The translations under genes and the position numbers were made by a program. 61,813 nucleotides of DNA from positions 1-61,813 of the forward strand of contig JAGPGD010000009.1 of assembly GCA_018056165.1 (NCBI GenBank), given 5' to 3'. Positions 33,432 through 44,406 of the stretch are shown one piece after another. The notes under the pieces are model-generated. The model did not search any database. It was not told the origin of the DNA and was given only the letters and a program-made list of their open reading frames with translations. Source of the DNA: Paludibacteraceae bacterium (lineage in GTDB: Bacteria; Bacteroidota; Bacteroidia; Bacteroidales; Paludibacteraceae). Positions within the stretch are counted from its first letter, which is position 1; the number at the start of each line of letters is the position of its first letter.

Positions 33432-35918
33432 ATGAAAAAAATAAGTATCCTTTTGTTGCTTTTATCGATTTTTTTAATCTCTTATGCCCAAACAACTTGG
33501 ATTAGGGTGAATCAGGTGGGGTATCTTCAAAATGATGTGAAGGTGCCAGTATGGGTGAGTAAGGAGAAAAAAAATGTTTCAAGTTTTGAAGTCATCGATG
33601 TTCAGAGCGGGAAAGTGGTCTATTCGGGAAATAAGATCAAGAATATGGGAAAACAACCGGCTTTTGAATCGTCGGCACGGTTGGATTTTTCTAATTTTTC
33701 AGCTCCCGGAACCTATTTAATAAAAGCAGAAGAAACAAAATCCGTTCCTTTTAAAATTGGCAACGATATTTATGCCGGAGCATCGGAAATTCCGTTGAAA
33801 TATATGCGCCAGCAACGTTGCGGTTATAATCCGTTTTTGAAAGATTCCTGCCATGTATATGACGGAATTACGGTTGGCGATCCTGATGGGAAACGAAATG
33901 GAAGATATTATGACGTAGTTGGCGGATGGCACGATGCATCGGATTATTTACAATATGTCACCACTTCGGCAAATGCTGTCTATCAACTCTTGTTTGCCTA
34001 CAGTCAATATCCCGATGCGTTTGCCGATCATTATCAGGCAAATGGCGACGAGGGGGCAAATGGCATTCCCGATATTTTGGATGAAGCTAAGTGGGGACTC
34101 GACTGGCTCGCGAAAATGAACCCCGATAAGGATACTTACTTCAATCAAATAGCCGATGATCGTGATCATGCTGGTATGGTTTTGCCTACGGAGCAAAAGG
34201 TGGATTATGGTTGGGGTGTGGGAAAAGAGCGTCCTGTGTATTTTTGCAGTCCGAAACCGCAAGGACTCTTCAAATATAAAAACCGCAGTACAGGATTGGC
34301 ATCTACGCTGGGGAAATATACTTCATCCTTTGTTTTGGGAGCTAAACTTTTGGAATCTTATTATCCCGCATTTTCTGAAATGTTGCTCCAAAAGGCGAGG
34401 GATGCTTATCATAAAGGAGTGGAAAATCCCGGAGTGTGCCAAACAGCACCCGGTGGTGCACCTTATTTTTATGAAGAAGACAATTGGGTTGACGATATGC
34501 AGTTGGCTGCTACCGAAATGTATAATGTTCTACGGAATAATGAATACCTGAATCAGGCTGTGCATTATGGTCGCATGGAGCCTGTTACGCCGTGGATGGG
34601 AGCCGATTCGGCACGTCATTATCAGTGGTATCCGTTTGTTAACCTTGGAAATTATCACCTGGCACTGCAAAACGATCATTCGGCGGTGAAAGCCGAATTT
34701 ATTCGCAATATGCGAACCGGATTGCAGCGAGTAAAAGACCGTGCACAGGATCTTGGCGATGCCTTTTTGAATGGCATCCCATTTATCTGGTGTTCGAATA
34801 ATCTTACTGTGGGATTTATTACTCAATGTCGCCTTTATCATGAGCTTACCGGTGACAATACCTTTATCGAAATTGAAACGGCCATGCGCGATTGGCTTTT
34901 GGGATGCAATCCGTGGGGTACTTCCATGATCGTGGATTATCCCGCTGGCGGGGATACGCCTGTTGATCCCCATTCGGCTTTTACCCATTTGCATGGAATG
35001 CCCATAACAGGCGGATTGGTTGACGGTCCTATTTACTCTTCGATTTTTAATAGTCTTATCGGAATTTATTTGGCCAATGAGGATGAATATGCGCCTTTTC
35101 AGTCGGATTATGTGGTTTATCACGATGATTTTGCCGATTATTCTACGAATGAACCGACAATGGATGGTACGGCTTCGCTTTGTTTTTATTTGGGGTACTT
35201 AAATTCGCAAGCGAATGCAAATGAAAAAGTTTTGGGAGGAATTGTGCGTGGAAATCCTTCGGAAAAGAAATTGGCTTTGATTTTTACAGGACACGAATTT
35301 GCCGATGGGGCTCAGACCATTCGCAAGTCATTAAGAAAGAATGGGGTAAAGGCTTCTTTTTTCTTAACGGGTGATTTTTACAGGAAATTTCCCTCTCTTG
35401 CCGTGAAATTACAACATGATGGCCATTATCTCGGCCCTCATTCCGATACTCATGTGTTGTATGCCGATTGGGAAAAACGGGATTCGACATTGGTTTCTCG
35501 GGATACGTTTGAAAAAGATTTGAAAGATAATTATGCAACAATGGAAAAAATAGGGTTAAAAATGGAACCGAAGCGGTATTTTGTACCTCCTTATGAGTGG
35601 TATAACGGGCAAATCAGCAATTGGGCAAAAGCAATGCAGGTTCAACTAGTTAATTTTACACCGGGAACCACGTCCAATGCCGATTATACAACGCCTGACA
35701 TGAACAACTATCTTTCATCTCAAACTATTTATCGGAATATTCTCGCTTATGAAGAGAAAAATACGCTTAATGGTTTTTTGCTGCTCATGCATATAGGCAC
35801 GGATCCGAAACGTACCGACAAGTTATACAACCGGCTGGATGATCTGATTAAGGAACTGAAACATAGGGGATATGAATTTGTGCGAGTGGATGAATTGTTG
35901 AAAAATAAAAGTGAGTGA
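33432..35918 (+). CDS. Secreted GH9 glycosidase fused to CE4-like deacetylase
   Basis: An 828-residue exported protein. The ATG at 33432 gives a clean signal peptide (KKISILLLLLSIFLISYA); a TTG eight codons earlier is rejected. An Ig-like CelD N-terminal domain (about 20-110) begins WIRVNQVGYL. The GH9 barrel (about 115-590) has GGWHDASDY with the catalytic Asp, and the acid Glu in STNEPTMDG (about residue 574). From about 608 a NodB-like domain follows, with GPHSDTH (metal His pair), VPPYEWYN and LLMHIGTDP. Its first motif reads IFTGHEFADG instead of TFDDG. The substrate is probably a beta-glucan or amino-sugar polymer. The gene is richer in GC than its flanks. Confidence 0.88.
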   Translation: MKKISILLLLLSIFLISYAQTTWIRVNQVGYLQNDVKVPVWVSKEKKNVSSFEVIDVQSGKVVYSGNKIKNMGKQPAFESSARLDFSNFSAPGTYLIKAEETKSVPFKIGNDIYAGASEIPLKYMRQQRCGYNPFLKDSCHVYDGITVGDPDGKRNGRYYDVVGGWHDASDYLQYVTTSANAVYQLLFAYSQYPDAFADHYQANGDEGANGIPDILDEAKWGLDWLAKMNPDKDTYFNQIADDRDHAGMVLPTEQKVDYGWGVGKERPVYFCSPKPQGLFKYKNRSTGLASTLGKYTSSFVLGAKLLESYYPAFSEMLLQKARDAYHKGVENPGVCQTAPGGAPYFYEEDNWVDDMQLAATEMYNVLRNNEYLNQAVHYGRMEPVTPWMGADSARHYQWYPFVNLGNYHLALQNDHSAVKAEFIRNMRTGLQRVKDRAQDLGDAFLNGIPFIWCSNNLTVGFITQCRLYHELTGDNTFIEIETAMRDWLLGCNPWGTSMIVDYPAGGDTPVDPHSAFTHLHGMPITGGLVDGPIYSSIFNSLIGIYLANEDEYAPFQSDYVVYHDDFADYSTNEPTMDGTASLCFYLGYLNSQANANEKVLGGIVRGNPSEKKLALIFTGHEFADGAQTIRKSLRKNGVKASFFLTGDFYRKFPSLAVKLQHDGHYLGPHSDTHVLYADWEKRDSTLVSRDTFEKDLKDNYATMEKIGLKMEPKRYFVPPYEWYNGQISNWAKAMQVQLVNFTPGTTSNADYTTPDMNNYLSSQTIYRNILAYEEKNTLNGFLLLMHIGTDPKRTDKLYNRLDDLIKELKHRGYEFVRVDELLKNKSE

Positions 35919-35927
35919 AATTAAATT

Positions 35928-36815
35928 TTAAGAGCCTTTTCGTTTGGGAGCAGAAGGAGCGGGTGCAGGTGCAGGTGTTTTTTTTCTTCTTACGATTAAC
36001 CAAATTCCCCAGATAATGAATGGGATACTTAAAATTTGTCCCATGTTCAAAATCATTCCACTTTCAAAAGCCTCTTGATCCATTTTTATAAATTCCAGGA
36101 GGAATCGGATTCCAAAAATCATGACTAAAAACACTCCAAAAATCAAACCTGTTTGTTTATAGGCTTCTTTTTTCCAGTAGAGCCACCACGTCACGGCAAA
36201 AGTGGCGAGGCAATAAAGGGCTTCATAAATTTGCGTAGGATGTTTTGGTACCACTTCGCCATTTCTTACAAAAATAAATCCCCATGGAAGATTAGTAGGA
36301 GTACCATAAATTTCAGAATTCATTAAATTTCCAATGCGTATGCAAGCACCGGTAAGGGCAACACCAATCACTAAACGATCGAAAACCCAGAGGAAACCTT
36401 TTTTTGAAACATTTTTATTATAAAAATACATAGCAACTAAAATTCCCAATGCTCCTCCGTGACTTGCCAATCCACCACGCCAGATGTATAAAATTTCGAG
36501 CGGATGAGATAAATAATAATTGCCATATTTAAAAGTTATGCCTAAAAATTTTACTGGTTGAGGTAATAATTCCCATTCATAAAAAAGACAATGTCCTAAA
36601 CGAGCGCCCACAATGCCGCCAATCACAGCATAAAAAAACAGCTTGTCAAGCCATTGTTCAGGTAATTTTTCATGTTTGAAAAGTCGTTGCCCAACTAAGA
36701 GCGCTAACAATATTCCCACAGCCCACATTAAGCCATACCATCGTACGGACAAAGATCCTATTCGAAAAATTTCAGGATTTACATTCCAGACAACATAATT
36801 CAATATTGGATTCAT
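35928..36815 (-). CDS. lgt: Prolipoprotein diacylglyceryl transferase
   Basis: Lgt attaches diacylglycerol to the lipobox Cys of lipoproteins in the inner membrane. The 295-residue product has seven or so membrane helices, the conserved RWYGLMW near residue 25, GARLGHCLFYE near 90, and the family signature GGLASHGGALG near 115. An Arg/Asn-rich segment ACIRIGNLMNSEIYG follows. The C terminus is a short Pro-Ala repeat and a basic end. It lies 14 nt after secA on the same strand. Confidence 0.96.
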   Translation of the reverse strand: MNPILNYVVWNVNPEIFRIGSLSVRWYGLMWAVGILLALLVGQRLFKHEKLPEQWLDKLFFYAVIGGIVGARLGHCLFYEWELLPQPVKFLGITFKYGNYYLSHPLEILYIWRGGLASHGGALGILVAMYFYNKNVSKKGFLWVFDRLVIGVALTGACIRIGNLMNSEIYGTPTNLPWGFIFVRNGEVVPKHPTQIYEALYCLATFAVTWWLYWKKEAYKQTGLIFGVFLVMIFGIRFLLEFIKMDQEAFESGMILNMGQILSIPFIIWGIWLIVRRKKTPAPAPAPSAPKRKGS

Positions 36816-36829
36816 TCTTTAATTTTCTA

Positions 36830-39800
36830 TCAAGCTCCGTGACAATATTTATATTTTTTCCCGCTGCCACAAGGACAAGGATCATTTCTACCCACTTTTT
36901 TTTCTACGTGAATAGGTTGCGGTTTTTGTTTTTCACGGGTATCATTTTTATTGCCATTTCCTTTGTTCCCAAATTCCTCTTTTTGAGTTTTGTATTTACT
37001 GTAATCTTGATGAGCAGGTATTTTAGCTTCTTTTACATTTTCTGGTTCACGGACAGGTATTTGTCCTCTCATTAAAATGGATAAGGTTTTTCTATTAATG
37101 GTTTCTATCATTTCCTTAAAAAGGCCAAAGGATTCTAACTTATATACCAGGAGAGGATCTTTTTGCTCGTAGGTAGCATTTTGAACAGAATTACGCAATT
37201 CGTCTAATTGTCGTAAATGCTCTTTCCATTCATTGTCAATCACGTATAATAAAGTTTGTTTTTCGAATGATTTTACCAATTCTTTTGCCTGAGTTTCATA
37301 AGCAGTTTTTAAATTAGCTGTAATATTGTAAACCTTTTTACCATCAGAAATAGGAATAAGTATATTTTCATATTTATGACCTTGTAATTCGTAAACTTGT
37401 TTAATAACAGGATAAGCTATTTCAGCCATTTTTTCCATTTTTCGCTTGAAACTATTTAAAGCTGCTTCAGCAACAATTTTAACAAGATCTTTAGTACGAG
37501 AATAATTAAATTCTTGTTCAGTAAAGGGGACATCTATGGCGAAAATAGTCATTAATTCTTCTTGTAATTCTCCATAATTGGCATTCTCTTTTGCCGTTTC
37601 TACTATTTGGTCAACTTCATCATAAATCATGTTGATAATATCTGATTCAATGCGTTCACCCATTAACGCATGACGACGTTTGGTATAAATAACTTCACGT
37701 TGTGAATTCATCACATCATCATATTCAAGCAGTCGTTTACGTATTCCAAAATTATTTTCTTCAACTTTCTTTTGGGCTCGTTCAATGGAACGTGAAATCA
37801 TAGGATGTTGAATCATTTCATTTTCTTGAAATCCAAGCCGATCCATTACTTTTGAAATTCGTTCTGAACCGAATAAACGCATTAAATCATCTTCAAGCGA
37901 AACATAAAATACAGAAGAACCTGGATCGCCTTGACGACCAGACCGACCTCGCAATTGACGGTCTACACGACGACTTTCGTGACGTTCAGTACCGATAATG
38001 GCAAGTCCACCAGCATCTCTTACTTCAGGCGTTAATTTTATATCTGTACCACGACCTGCCATATTCGTAGCGATTGTAACAGTGCCTTTATGACCTGCTT
38101 CCGCTACAATTTCTGCTTCTTTTTGGTGCAATTTGGCATTCAATACGTTATGTTTAATTTTTCTCCCAGTAAGCATTCTGCTGAGTAATTCTGAAATTTC
38201 AACCGAAGTAGTTCCCACCAATACGGGTCGTCCACTATCGAGTAGGCGAACGATTTCTTCTATAACTGCCGCATATTTTTCACGTTTAGTTTTATAAATT
38301 CTATCTTCCATGTCATCACGAATCACAGGACGATTAGTAGGAATAACCACTACATCGAGTTTGTAAATATCCCAGAATTCTGCTGCTTCTGTTTCAGCGG
38401 TTCCTGTCATTCCAGCAAGTTTATGATACATTCGGAAATAATTTTGCAACGTAATGGTTGCAAAAGTTTGCGTGGCAGCTTCAACCGTAACATGTTCTTT
38501 TGCTTCAATTGCTTGATGCAATCCATCGGAATATCTTCTTCCTTCCAGAATACGGCCAGTTTGTTCATCTACAATTTTTACTTGATTATCCATTACCACA
38601 TATTCAACATCTTTGTCGAATAAAGTGTAGGCTTTCAATAATTGATGAATAGTATGAACTCGTTCTGATTTAATAGCATAATTTTGCAAAATCTCATCTT
38701 TTCGCTGTTGCTTTTCTTCTAATGATAATGACGTATCTTTTTCTAAATCAGCAATTTCACTACCCACATCAGGTAAAACAAAGAAATCCGAGTCTTCACT
38801 TGAGTCTGTTATCAGGTCAATACCTTTATCGGTTAATTCAATGGTATTATTTTTTTCGTCAATGACGAAATAAAGAGGATCGGTTGCTATAGGCATATTC
38901 CTGTTATTTTCCTGCATATAGAACTCTTCTGTTTTGAGTAAAGTAGTTTTGATACCTGGTTCACTCAAAAATTTTATTAAAGGTTTATTTTTTGGTAGAC
39001 CTTTATATGCTCTGAATAATGCGAGAGCTCCTTCTTCAACTTCCTTTTCATTTGCTGATTTTAATAACATTCGTGCATCCGATAAGTATTTGGTGACCAA
39101 ATTCTTTTGAGCATTAACTAATCGTTCTACTTTAGGACGTAGTTCATCAAACAATTGATCATCGCCTTTCGGCACTGGTCCGGAAATAATTAATGGGGTT
39201 CGTGCATCATCAATTAGCACGGAATCCACTTCATCGACAATAGCATAAAAATGTTTCCTTTGTACCAGATCATCGGGACTAATAGCCATATTATCACGAA
39301 GATAATCAAAACCAAATTCATTGTTGGTTCCGTAAGTGATGTCTGCCAGATAAGCTTGACGTCGTTCTTCAGAATTAGGAGCATGCTTATCGATGCAATC
39401 TACGCTTAAACCGTGAAACATATATAAAGGACCCATCCATTCTGAGTCACGTTTAGCAAGGTAGTCATTTACCGTAACAATGTGAACGCCATTTCCTGTA
39501 AGGGCGTTTAAAAAAACAGGGAGTGTTGCAACCAATGTTTTACCTTCCCCAGTACCCATTTCAGCAATTTTACCTTGATGTAAAACCACCCCACCGATTA
39601 ATTGAACATCATAAGGAATCATATCCCACTTGATAAGTGTTCCACCTGCCATCCATTCATTTTTGTAATAAGCTTTATCGCCTCGTATAGTTACAAAATC
39701 ATGTTTAGCTGCCAAATTTCTATCAAAATCATTAGCAGTTACTTCAGTCTCTTCATTTTCTACAAAACGTCGAGCAGTATCTTTCATAATGCTGAAAGCT

Positions 39801-40126
39801 TCTGGAAGAATTTCATTTAAAATCTTTTCATATTTGTCGGTGATTTCATTTTCCAGTTTGTCAATTTCGGCGTAGATTTTTTCTTGTTCATCAATTTCAC
39901 TGGTTTCTGCTGATGCTTTTAATTCAGCGATTTTGTTTTTTTCAGGAGCTACATATTCATTTACCCGAGCTTTCAAAGCTTGCGAACGAGCTCTTAAATC
40001 ATCATTGGAAAGGGCTTTAATTTCAGGATAAATGTTTTGGATTTTTTCTATAATTGGGGCAATTTCGTTTAAATCTCGTTCAGACTTATTTCCTAAAATT
40101 TTTTTTAAAATATTATTTAATGCCAT
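36830..40126 (-). CDS. secA: Preprotein translocase ATPase SecA
   Basis: SecA drives protein export through SecYEG. The 1098-residue length, about 200 more than in E. coli, is normal in Bacteroidota. Walker A is GTGEGKT, the DEAD-like box is [16 protein letters not shown], and the second motor domain has [11 protein letters not shown] and [15 protein letters not shown]. The extra length lies mostly in the N-terminal region (about 30-110) and within the first motor domain (about 310-480). The last residues form the zinc-binding tail [14 protein letters not shown]. Confidence 0.98.
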   Translation of the reverse strand: MALNNILKKILGNKSERDLNEIAPIIEKIQNIYPEIKALSNDDLRARSQALKARVNEYVAPEKNKIAELKASAETSEIDEQEKIYAEIDKLENEITDKYEKILNEILPEAFSIMKDTARRFVENEETEVTANDFDRNLAAKHDFVTIRGDKAYYKNEWMAGGTLIKWDMIPYDVQLIGGVVLHQGKIAEMGTGEGKTLVATLPVFLNALTGNGVHIVTVNDYLAKRDSEWMGPLYMFHGLSVDCIDKHAPNSEERRQAYLADITYGTNNEFGFDYLRDNMAISPDDLVQRKHFYAIVDEVDSVLIDDARTPLIISGPVPKGDDQLFDELRPKVERLVNAQKNLVTKYLSDARMLLKSANEKEVEEGALALFRAYKGLPKNKPLIKFLSEPGIKTTLLKTEEFYMQENNRNMPIATDPLYFVIDEKNNTIELTDKGIDLITDSSEDSDFFVLPDVGSEIADLEKDTSLSLEEKQQRKDEILQNYAIKSERVHTIHQLLKAYTLFDKDVEYVVMDNQVKIVDEQTGRILEGRRYSDGLHQAIEAKEHVTVEAATQTFATITLQNYFRMYHKLAGMTGTAETEAAEFWDIYKLDVVVIPTNRPVIRDDMEDRIYKTKREKYAAVIEEIVRLLDSGRPVLVGTTSVEISELLSRMLTGRKIKHNVLNAKLHQKEAEIVAEAGHKGTVTIATNMAGRGTDIKLTPEVRDAGGLAIIGTERHESRRVDRQLRGRSGRQGDPGSSVFYVSLEDDLMRLFGSERISKVMDRLGFQENEMIQHPMISRSIERAQKKVEENNFGIRKRLLEYDDVMNSQREVIYTKRRHALMGERIESDIINMIYDEVDQIVETAKENANYGELQEELMTIFAIDVPFTEQEFNYSRTKDLVKIVAEAALNSFKRKMEKMAEIAYPVIKQVYELQGHKYENILIPISDGKKVYNITANLKTAYETQAKELVKSFEKQTLLYVIDNEWKEHLRQLDELRNSVQNATYEQKDPLLVYKLESFGLFKEMIETINRKTLSILMRGQIPVREPENVKEAKIPAHQDYSKYKTQKEEFGNKGNGNKNDTREKQKPQPIHVEKKVGRNDPCPCGSGKKYKYCHGA

Positions 40127-40477
40127 TTATATCAATTTTTTAAGATTCAATTTTATTATTATGCGAACCTTTATAAAACAATTTTATTATCAAAAAGATT
40201 TACAAAAATAACACTTTTTATGTCGATAGCCTACTATTTATATCAAAAATTGTTATAAAGCTTTCAAAAATAAAAAGTTATCAACACATTTTCAAAAATA
40301 ATTTTTCTAAGTATTTTGTTTTTCTCATTTTTGCTGTGAATAAAAAAACCTTTTATGCGAATCATATAAACAATTGAAAACCAAATTTTTAATTGTTTGA
40401 AAAGTATTAAAGTAGCATTTTATTATGGAAAAAATTAAAAATCATAATAAAATTCATTGAAAAAATTTTATTTTATA
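40127..40477. other. AT-rich region between secA and leu operon
   Basis: No gene or RNA was recognised. A single TTATCAACA (40278-40286) resembles a DnaA box but has no partner. The region carries the divergent start sites of secA and the leu leader. Confidence 0.5.
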
Positions 40478-40508
40478 TTTGACTTATTCAAAAATTGATT
40501 TATCTTTG
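40478..40508 (+). promoter_or_regulatory. Promoter of leu/cim operon
   Basis: TTTG at 40478-40481 and TATCTTTG at 40501-40508 are 19 nt apart, the exact Bacteroidota spacing. The predicted start near 40515 gives a leader of about 215 nt before leuA, holding the leader peptide and the attenuator. Confidence 0.8.
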
Positions 40509-40530
40509 CAGTGTAAATAATAATATTGCA

Positions 40531-40596
40531 ATGAATAAACATTCCTTACATATACTTCTACTGGGCCTCATTATTCTAATTTTACAGAATAAGTGA
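40531..40596 (+). CDS. Leu/Ile-rich leader peptide
   Basis: A 21-codon reading frame starts MNKHSLHILLLG and ends LIILILQNK before TGA. It holds seven Leu codons (of five kinds) and four Ile codons within residues 6-18. It lies about 16 nt after the predicted transcript start and about 40 nt before a strong terminator. This is the layout of an amino-acid attenuator: when charged Leu- or Ile-tRNA is scarce the ribosome stalls in the run. The frame is too short to be found by ordinary ORF searches. Confidence 0.85.
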   Translation: MNKHSLHILLLGLIILILQNK

Positions 40597-40634
40597 AGTG
40601 AGTTTGGTATTGTAGGGATAGTATAAAAATGTCT

Positions 40635-40677
40635 AAAAGCCTTTCTCACTCGCTTAGGAGTGAGAAAGGCTTTTTTT
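40635..40677 (+). terminator. Attenuator terminator of leu/cim operon
   Basis: A perfect 17-bp stem joins 40635-40651 to 40658-40674 over a 6-nt loop (GCTTAG) and runs into seven T (40671-40677). It lies between the leader peptide and leuA, where only regulated termination makes sense. AGTGAG at 40597-40602, just after the leader stop, can pair with CTCACT at 40645-40650 inside the left arm, and so can act as the antiterminator when a ribosome stalls upstream. Confidence 0.88.
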
Positions 40678-40731
40678 ATGGGAATAAGTGGAAAAATTAT
40701 AGGAGTTTTTATATTTAAAAAATTATAAATC

Positions 40732-42225
40732 ATGGATAAATTATTTATTTTTGACACCACTTTACGTGATGGCGAGCAAGTTCCTGGTTGTCAACTGAAT
40801 ACAGTTGAAAAAATTCAGGTTGCAAAAGCTTTAGAAAGCTTAGGGGTCGATGTAATTGAAGCTGGCTTTCCTGTTTCAAGTCCAGGTGATTTTAATTCGG
40901 TAGTGGAAATTTCAAAAACTGTTACCTGGCCAACAATTTGTGCTTTAACACGTGCTGTTGAAAAAGATATTGAAGTGGCTGCAGAAGCACTAAAATACGC
41001 AAAAAGAAAACGGATTCATACAGGTATAGGAACTTCTGATTATCATATCAAATATAAATTTAATTCTACACAGGAAGAAATTTTAGAACGTTCAATAGCA
41101 GCGGTGAAATATGCAAAGAAATTTGTTGAAGATGTAGAATTTTATTGTGAAGATGCAGGAAGAACAGACAATGAATATCTGGCGCGTGTAGTAGAAGCAG
41201 TCATTAAAGCAGGTGCTACAGTGGTAAATATACCTGATACAACAGGTTATTGTTTGCCTTGGGAATATGGAGAAAAAATTAAATATCTGATGGAAAATGT
41301 AAAAGGCATTCAGAATGCCGTTATTTCTACCCATTGTCATAATGATTTGGGTATGGCAACTGCCAATACTATTATGGGAATTGTGAACGGTGCTCGTCAG
41401 GCCGAAGTAACCATTAATGGCATTGGCGAACGCGCTGGAAATACTGCCCTTGAAGAAATAGTTATGATTTTAAAATGTCATAAAAGTTTGAATATCGAAA
41501 CACAAATTAATACCAAAAAGATTTATCCAACCAGCCGATTGGTTTCTAATTTAATGAATATGCCTATTCAGCCAAATAAAGCAATTGTTGGCAGAAATGC
41601 TTTTGCACATTCATCGGGAATTCATCAGGATGGAGTTTTGAAAAATCGAGAGAATTATGAAATTATGGATCCTGAAGATGTAGGGATTGATCACAACGCC
41701 ATTGTTCTGACGGCTCGTAGCGGCAGGGCAGCTCTTAAACATCGTCTTAGTACTTTGGGAGTAGAGTTGGATAATGATAAACTTGATATGGTTTATGAAG
41801 AGTTTCTTAAATTGGCAGATAAGAAAAAAGTAATTAATGATGATGATCTTTTGATGTTAGCCGGTAAAGAACGCCATGAAAAAAATCGTATCAAACTGGA
41901 TTATTTGCAAGTTACGTCGGGTGTAGGCATAAAACCCATAGCCAGTATTGGTCTTATCATAGGAAATGAAAAATTTGAAGCTGCAGCCACTGGAAATGGA
42001 CCTGTTGATGCAGCAATTAATGCCCTGAAAAAAATTATCAATAGGAAAATGACGCTCCAAGAATTTACTATTCAAGCTATTAATAAAGGTAGCGATGATG
42101 TAGGAAAAGTGCACATGCAAATTGAACATGAAGGGAAAATTTATTATGGTTTTGGTGCTAATACTGATATTGTGGCTGCTTCTGTAGAAGCCTACATTGA
42201 TGCCATTAATAAATTTGTTGAATGA
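40732..42225 (+). CDS. leuA: 2-isopropylmalate synthase
   Basis: LeuA condenses acetyl-CoA with 2-oxoisovalerate, the first committed step of leucine synthesis. The 497-residue product has a TIM barrel with [13 protein letters not shown] at the N terminus, [10 protein letters not shown] near residue 100, the metal-binding STHCHNDLG near 202, and HSSGIHQDG near 300. A regulatory domain for leucine feedback follows (about 390-497), with [12 protein letters not shown]. It is the first structural gene of the operon, directly behind the attenuator. Confidence 0.96.
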   Translation: MDKLFIFDTTLRDGEQVPGCQLNTVEKIQVAKALESLGVDVIEAGFPVSSPGDFNSVVEISKTVTWPTICALTRAVEKDIEVAAEALKYAKRKRIHTGIGTSDYHIKYKFNSTQEEILERSIAAVKYAKKFVEDVEFYCEDAGRTDNEYLARVVEAVIKAGATVVNIPDTTGYCLPWEYGEKIKYLMENVKGIQNAVISTHCHNDLGMATANTIMGIVNGARQAEVTINGIGERAGNTALEEIVMILKCHKSLNIETQINTKKIYPTSRLVSNLMNMPIQPNKAIVGRNAFAHSSGIHQDGVLKNRENYEIMDPEDVGIDHNAIVLTARSGRAALKHRLSTLGVELDNDKLDMVYEEFLKLADKKKVINDDDLLMLAGKERHEKNRIKLDYLQVTSGVGIKPIASIGLIIGNEKFEAAATGNGPVDAAINALKKIINRKMTLQEFTIQAINKGSDDVGKVHMQIEHEGKIYYGFGANTDIVAASVEAYIDAINKFVE

Positions 42226-42298
42226 TTAGGAAATTATTTCTTATTGATTGAATTTTAGTTTAGATTAAAAAACAACAAACAAATTTTTTTAAAGATAT

Positions 42299-43696
42299 AT
42301 GAAAACTTTATTTGATAAAATTTGGGATGATCATGTGGTTTCCACGATAGAAAATGGTCCTACTCAATTATACATTGACAGGCATTATGTTCATGAAGTA
42401 ACAAGTCCTCAGGCTTTTAATGGCCTTCGTGCAAGAGGTTTAAAAGTATTTCGTCCTGAAAAAACAGTTTTGACAGCCGATCATAATATTCCTACACTTC
42501 ACCAGGATAAACCTGTCAAAGATCCCATTTCAAGAAATCAACTGGAAACTTTTGCAAGAAATGCAACAGAATTTAATCTACCATATTTTTTCCCTATGGG
42601 GCATCCGAAAAATGGCATTGTTCATATTATTGGTCCTGAAAATGGTTTTACTCAACCAGGAATGACCATCGTTTGTGGAGATAGTCATACTTCAACTCAC
42701 GGAGCTTTTGGGGCAATTGCTTTTGGTATTGGCACCAGTGAAGTAGAAATGGTGTTGGCAACTCAATGTATTTTACAAACTCGTCCCAAAACGATGCGAA
42801 TCACTTTTAAAGGTAAACTGAATAAAGGCGTAACGGCAAAAGATCTGGCTCTTTTTATGATTTTAAAATTAACAACGGGAGGTGCGACAGGTTATTTTGT
42901 AGAATATGCGGGAGAAGCTATCGAAAATATGAGTATGGAAGAACGGATGACGGTTTGCAATTTAAGCATAGAAATGGGAGCTCGTGGTGGTATGATTGCT
43001 CCTGACGAAACCACTTTTGCTTATGTAAAAGATAGGGAATTTGCCCCCAAAGGAAAAGAATGGGAGAAAAAATTAGCTTACTGGAAAACATTGAAAACAG
43101 ATGAAGGAGCTCATTTTGATAAAGAATATGAATTTAATGCAGAAGAAATTCAACCTATGATTACTTATGGCACCAATCCTGGTATGGGAATATCTATTAC
43201 TGAATCTATCCCTACCATAGATGAAGTAAAAGAAACAAGTCGTGTTTCTTTTCTGAAAGCATTGAATTACATGGGATTTCAACCAGGAGAAAAATTATTG
43301 GGGAAATCGATTGACTATGTCTTTTTGGGTAGTTGTACCAATGGAAGAATTGAAGATTTTCGTACTTTTGCTAATTTTGTAAAAGGTAAAAAGAAAGCTG
43401 ATAATGTCACTGCATGGTTAGTTCCTGGAAGCTGGAAAGTGGAGCAACAAATACGTGAAGAAGGTTTGCTTGATATTTTACAAGAAGCTGGTTTTGAAGT
43501 TCGTCAACCTGGTTGTTCAGCTTGTCTGGCAATGAATGATGATAAAATTCCTGCTGGAAAGTATGCAGTTTCAACTTCGAATCGTAATTTTGAAGGACGT
43601 CAAGGACCAGGAGCACGAACTATTCTGGCTGGACCTTTGGTAGCCGCTGCTGCTGCCATAACTGGTAAAATTGCTGATCCACGTGAATTTATGTAG
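42299..43696 (+). CDS. leuC: 3-isopropylmalate dehydratase large subunit
   Basis: LeuC and LeuD form the aconitase-like enzyme that isomerises 2- to 3-isopropylmalate. The same enzyme acts on citramalate in the isoleucine branch. The 465-residue product has the [4Fe-4S] ligands in [10 protein letters not shown] and in [11 protein letters not shown], and the substrate-side [13 protein letters not shown] normal N terminus [14 protein letters not shown] fixes the start. It is 73 nt after leuA. Confidence 0.97.
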   Translation: MKTLFDKIWDDHVVSTIENGPTQLYIDRHYVHEVTSPQAFNGLRARGLKVFRPEKTVLTADHNIPTLHQDKPVKDPISRNQLETFARNATEFNLPYFFPMGHPKNGIVHIIGPENGFTQPGMTIVCGDSHTSTHGAFGAIAFGIGTSEVEMVLATQCILQTRPKTMRITFKGKLNKGVTAKDLALFMILKLTTGGATGYFVEYAGEAIENMSMEERMTVCNLSIEMGARGGMIAPDETTFAYVKDREFAPKGKEWEKKLAYWKTLKTDEGAHFDKEYEFNAEEIQPMITYGTNPGMGISITESIPTIDEVKETSRVSFLKALNYMGFQPGEKLLGKSIDYVFLGSCTNGRIEDFRTFANFVKGKKKADNVTAWLVPGSWKVEQQIREEGLLDILQEAGFEVRQPGCSACLAMNDDKIPAGKYAVSTSNRNFEGRQGPGARTILAGPLVAAAAAITGKIADPREFM

Positions 43697-43730
43697 TTTG
43701 TTATTTTTAAATCATTAAAAAGAAATTAAA

Positions 43731-44324
43731 ATGGAAAAATTTATAAAATTGACATCAACAGTAGTACCACTGCCAATAGAAAATGTGGATACTGATCAAA
43801 TAATACCAGCCCGTTATTTAAAAGCAACTGATAAAGAAGGATTTGGAAATTATTTGTTTGCCGACTGGCGATATAATAAAGACGGTTCGCCAAAAGCAGA
43901 TTTTGTGTTGAATGATTCTACTTATAAAGGTTCTATTCTTGTCGCTGGTAAAAATTTTGGTTCAGGTTCAAGCCGTGAGCATGCGGCATGGGCTATCGCT
44001 GGTTATGGTTTTAAAGTGGTTGTTTCAAGTTTTTTTGCTGATATTTTTCGGAATAATGCTTTGAACAATGGAATTTTGCCCGTAGTGGTTTCACCAGAAT
44101 TTTTAAATGAAATTTTTAAATGTGTTTTTGAAAATCCTGAAACGACACTTACCGTTGATTTAGAAAATCAAACAATTACCAATAATGCTACTGGAAGGTC
44201 AGAAACTTTTGAAATAAATTCCTATAAAAAGGAATGTCTTCTGAATGGATTTGATGATATTGATTATTTGTTAAGCAAAAAAGATTTAATTGAAGCTTAT
44301 GAAGCTAAAAAAGAAAATTTTTAA
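43731..44324 (+). CDS. leuD: 3-isopropylmalate dehydratase small subunit
   Basis: The 197-residue swivelling-domain partner of LeuC. It carries [13 protein letters not shown] near residue 20 and the active-site loop [16 protein letters not shown] near 75, with [19 protein letters not shown] behind it. The length is normal. It starts 34 nt after leuC, and a purine-rich AAAAAGAAA stretch precedes the ATG. Confidence 0.97.
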   Translation: MEKFIKLTSTVVPLPIENVDTDQIIPARYLKATDKEGFGNYLFADWRYNKDGSPKADFVLNDSTYKGSILVAGKNFGSGSSREHAAWAIAGYGFKVVVSSFFADIFRNNALNNGILPVVVSPEFLNEIFKCVFENPETTLTVDLENQTITNNATGRSETFEINSYKKECLLNGFDDIDYLLSKKDLIEAYEAKKENF

Positions 44325-44406
44325 AGTCTTGAATAAAAAATCGTTTTAAACGAATAATCTCTATCATATTTGTTTAATAAATTAAAAGAATATAAAAAAT
44401 TACGTT

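Noticed and set aside
34530..35123. Long antisense ORF (197 residues) in the GH9-CE4 gene
   Set aside because: The sense frame has clear GH9 motifs throughout; the antisense frame is a by-product of its richer GC.
40278..40286. DnaA-box-like TTATCAACA
   Set aside because: A single near-match in an AT-rich gap without further boxes or origin genes is not evidence for an origin.
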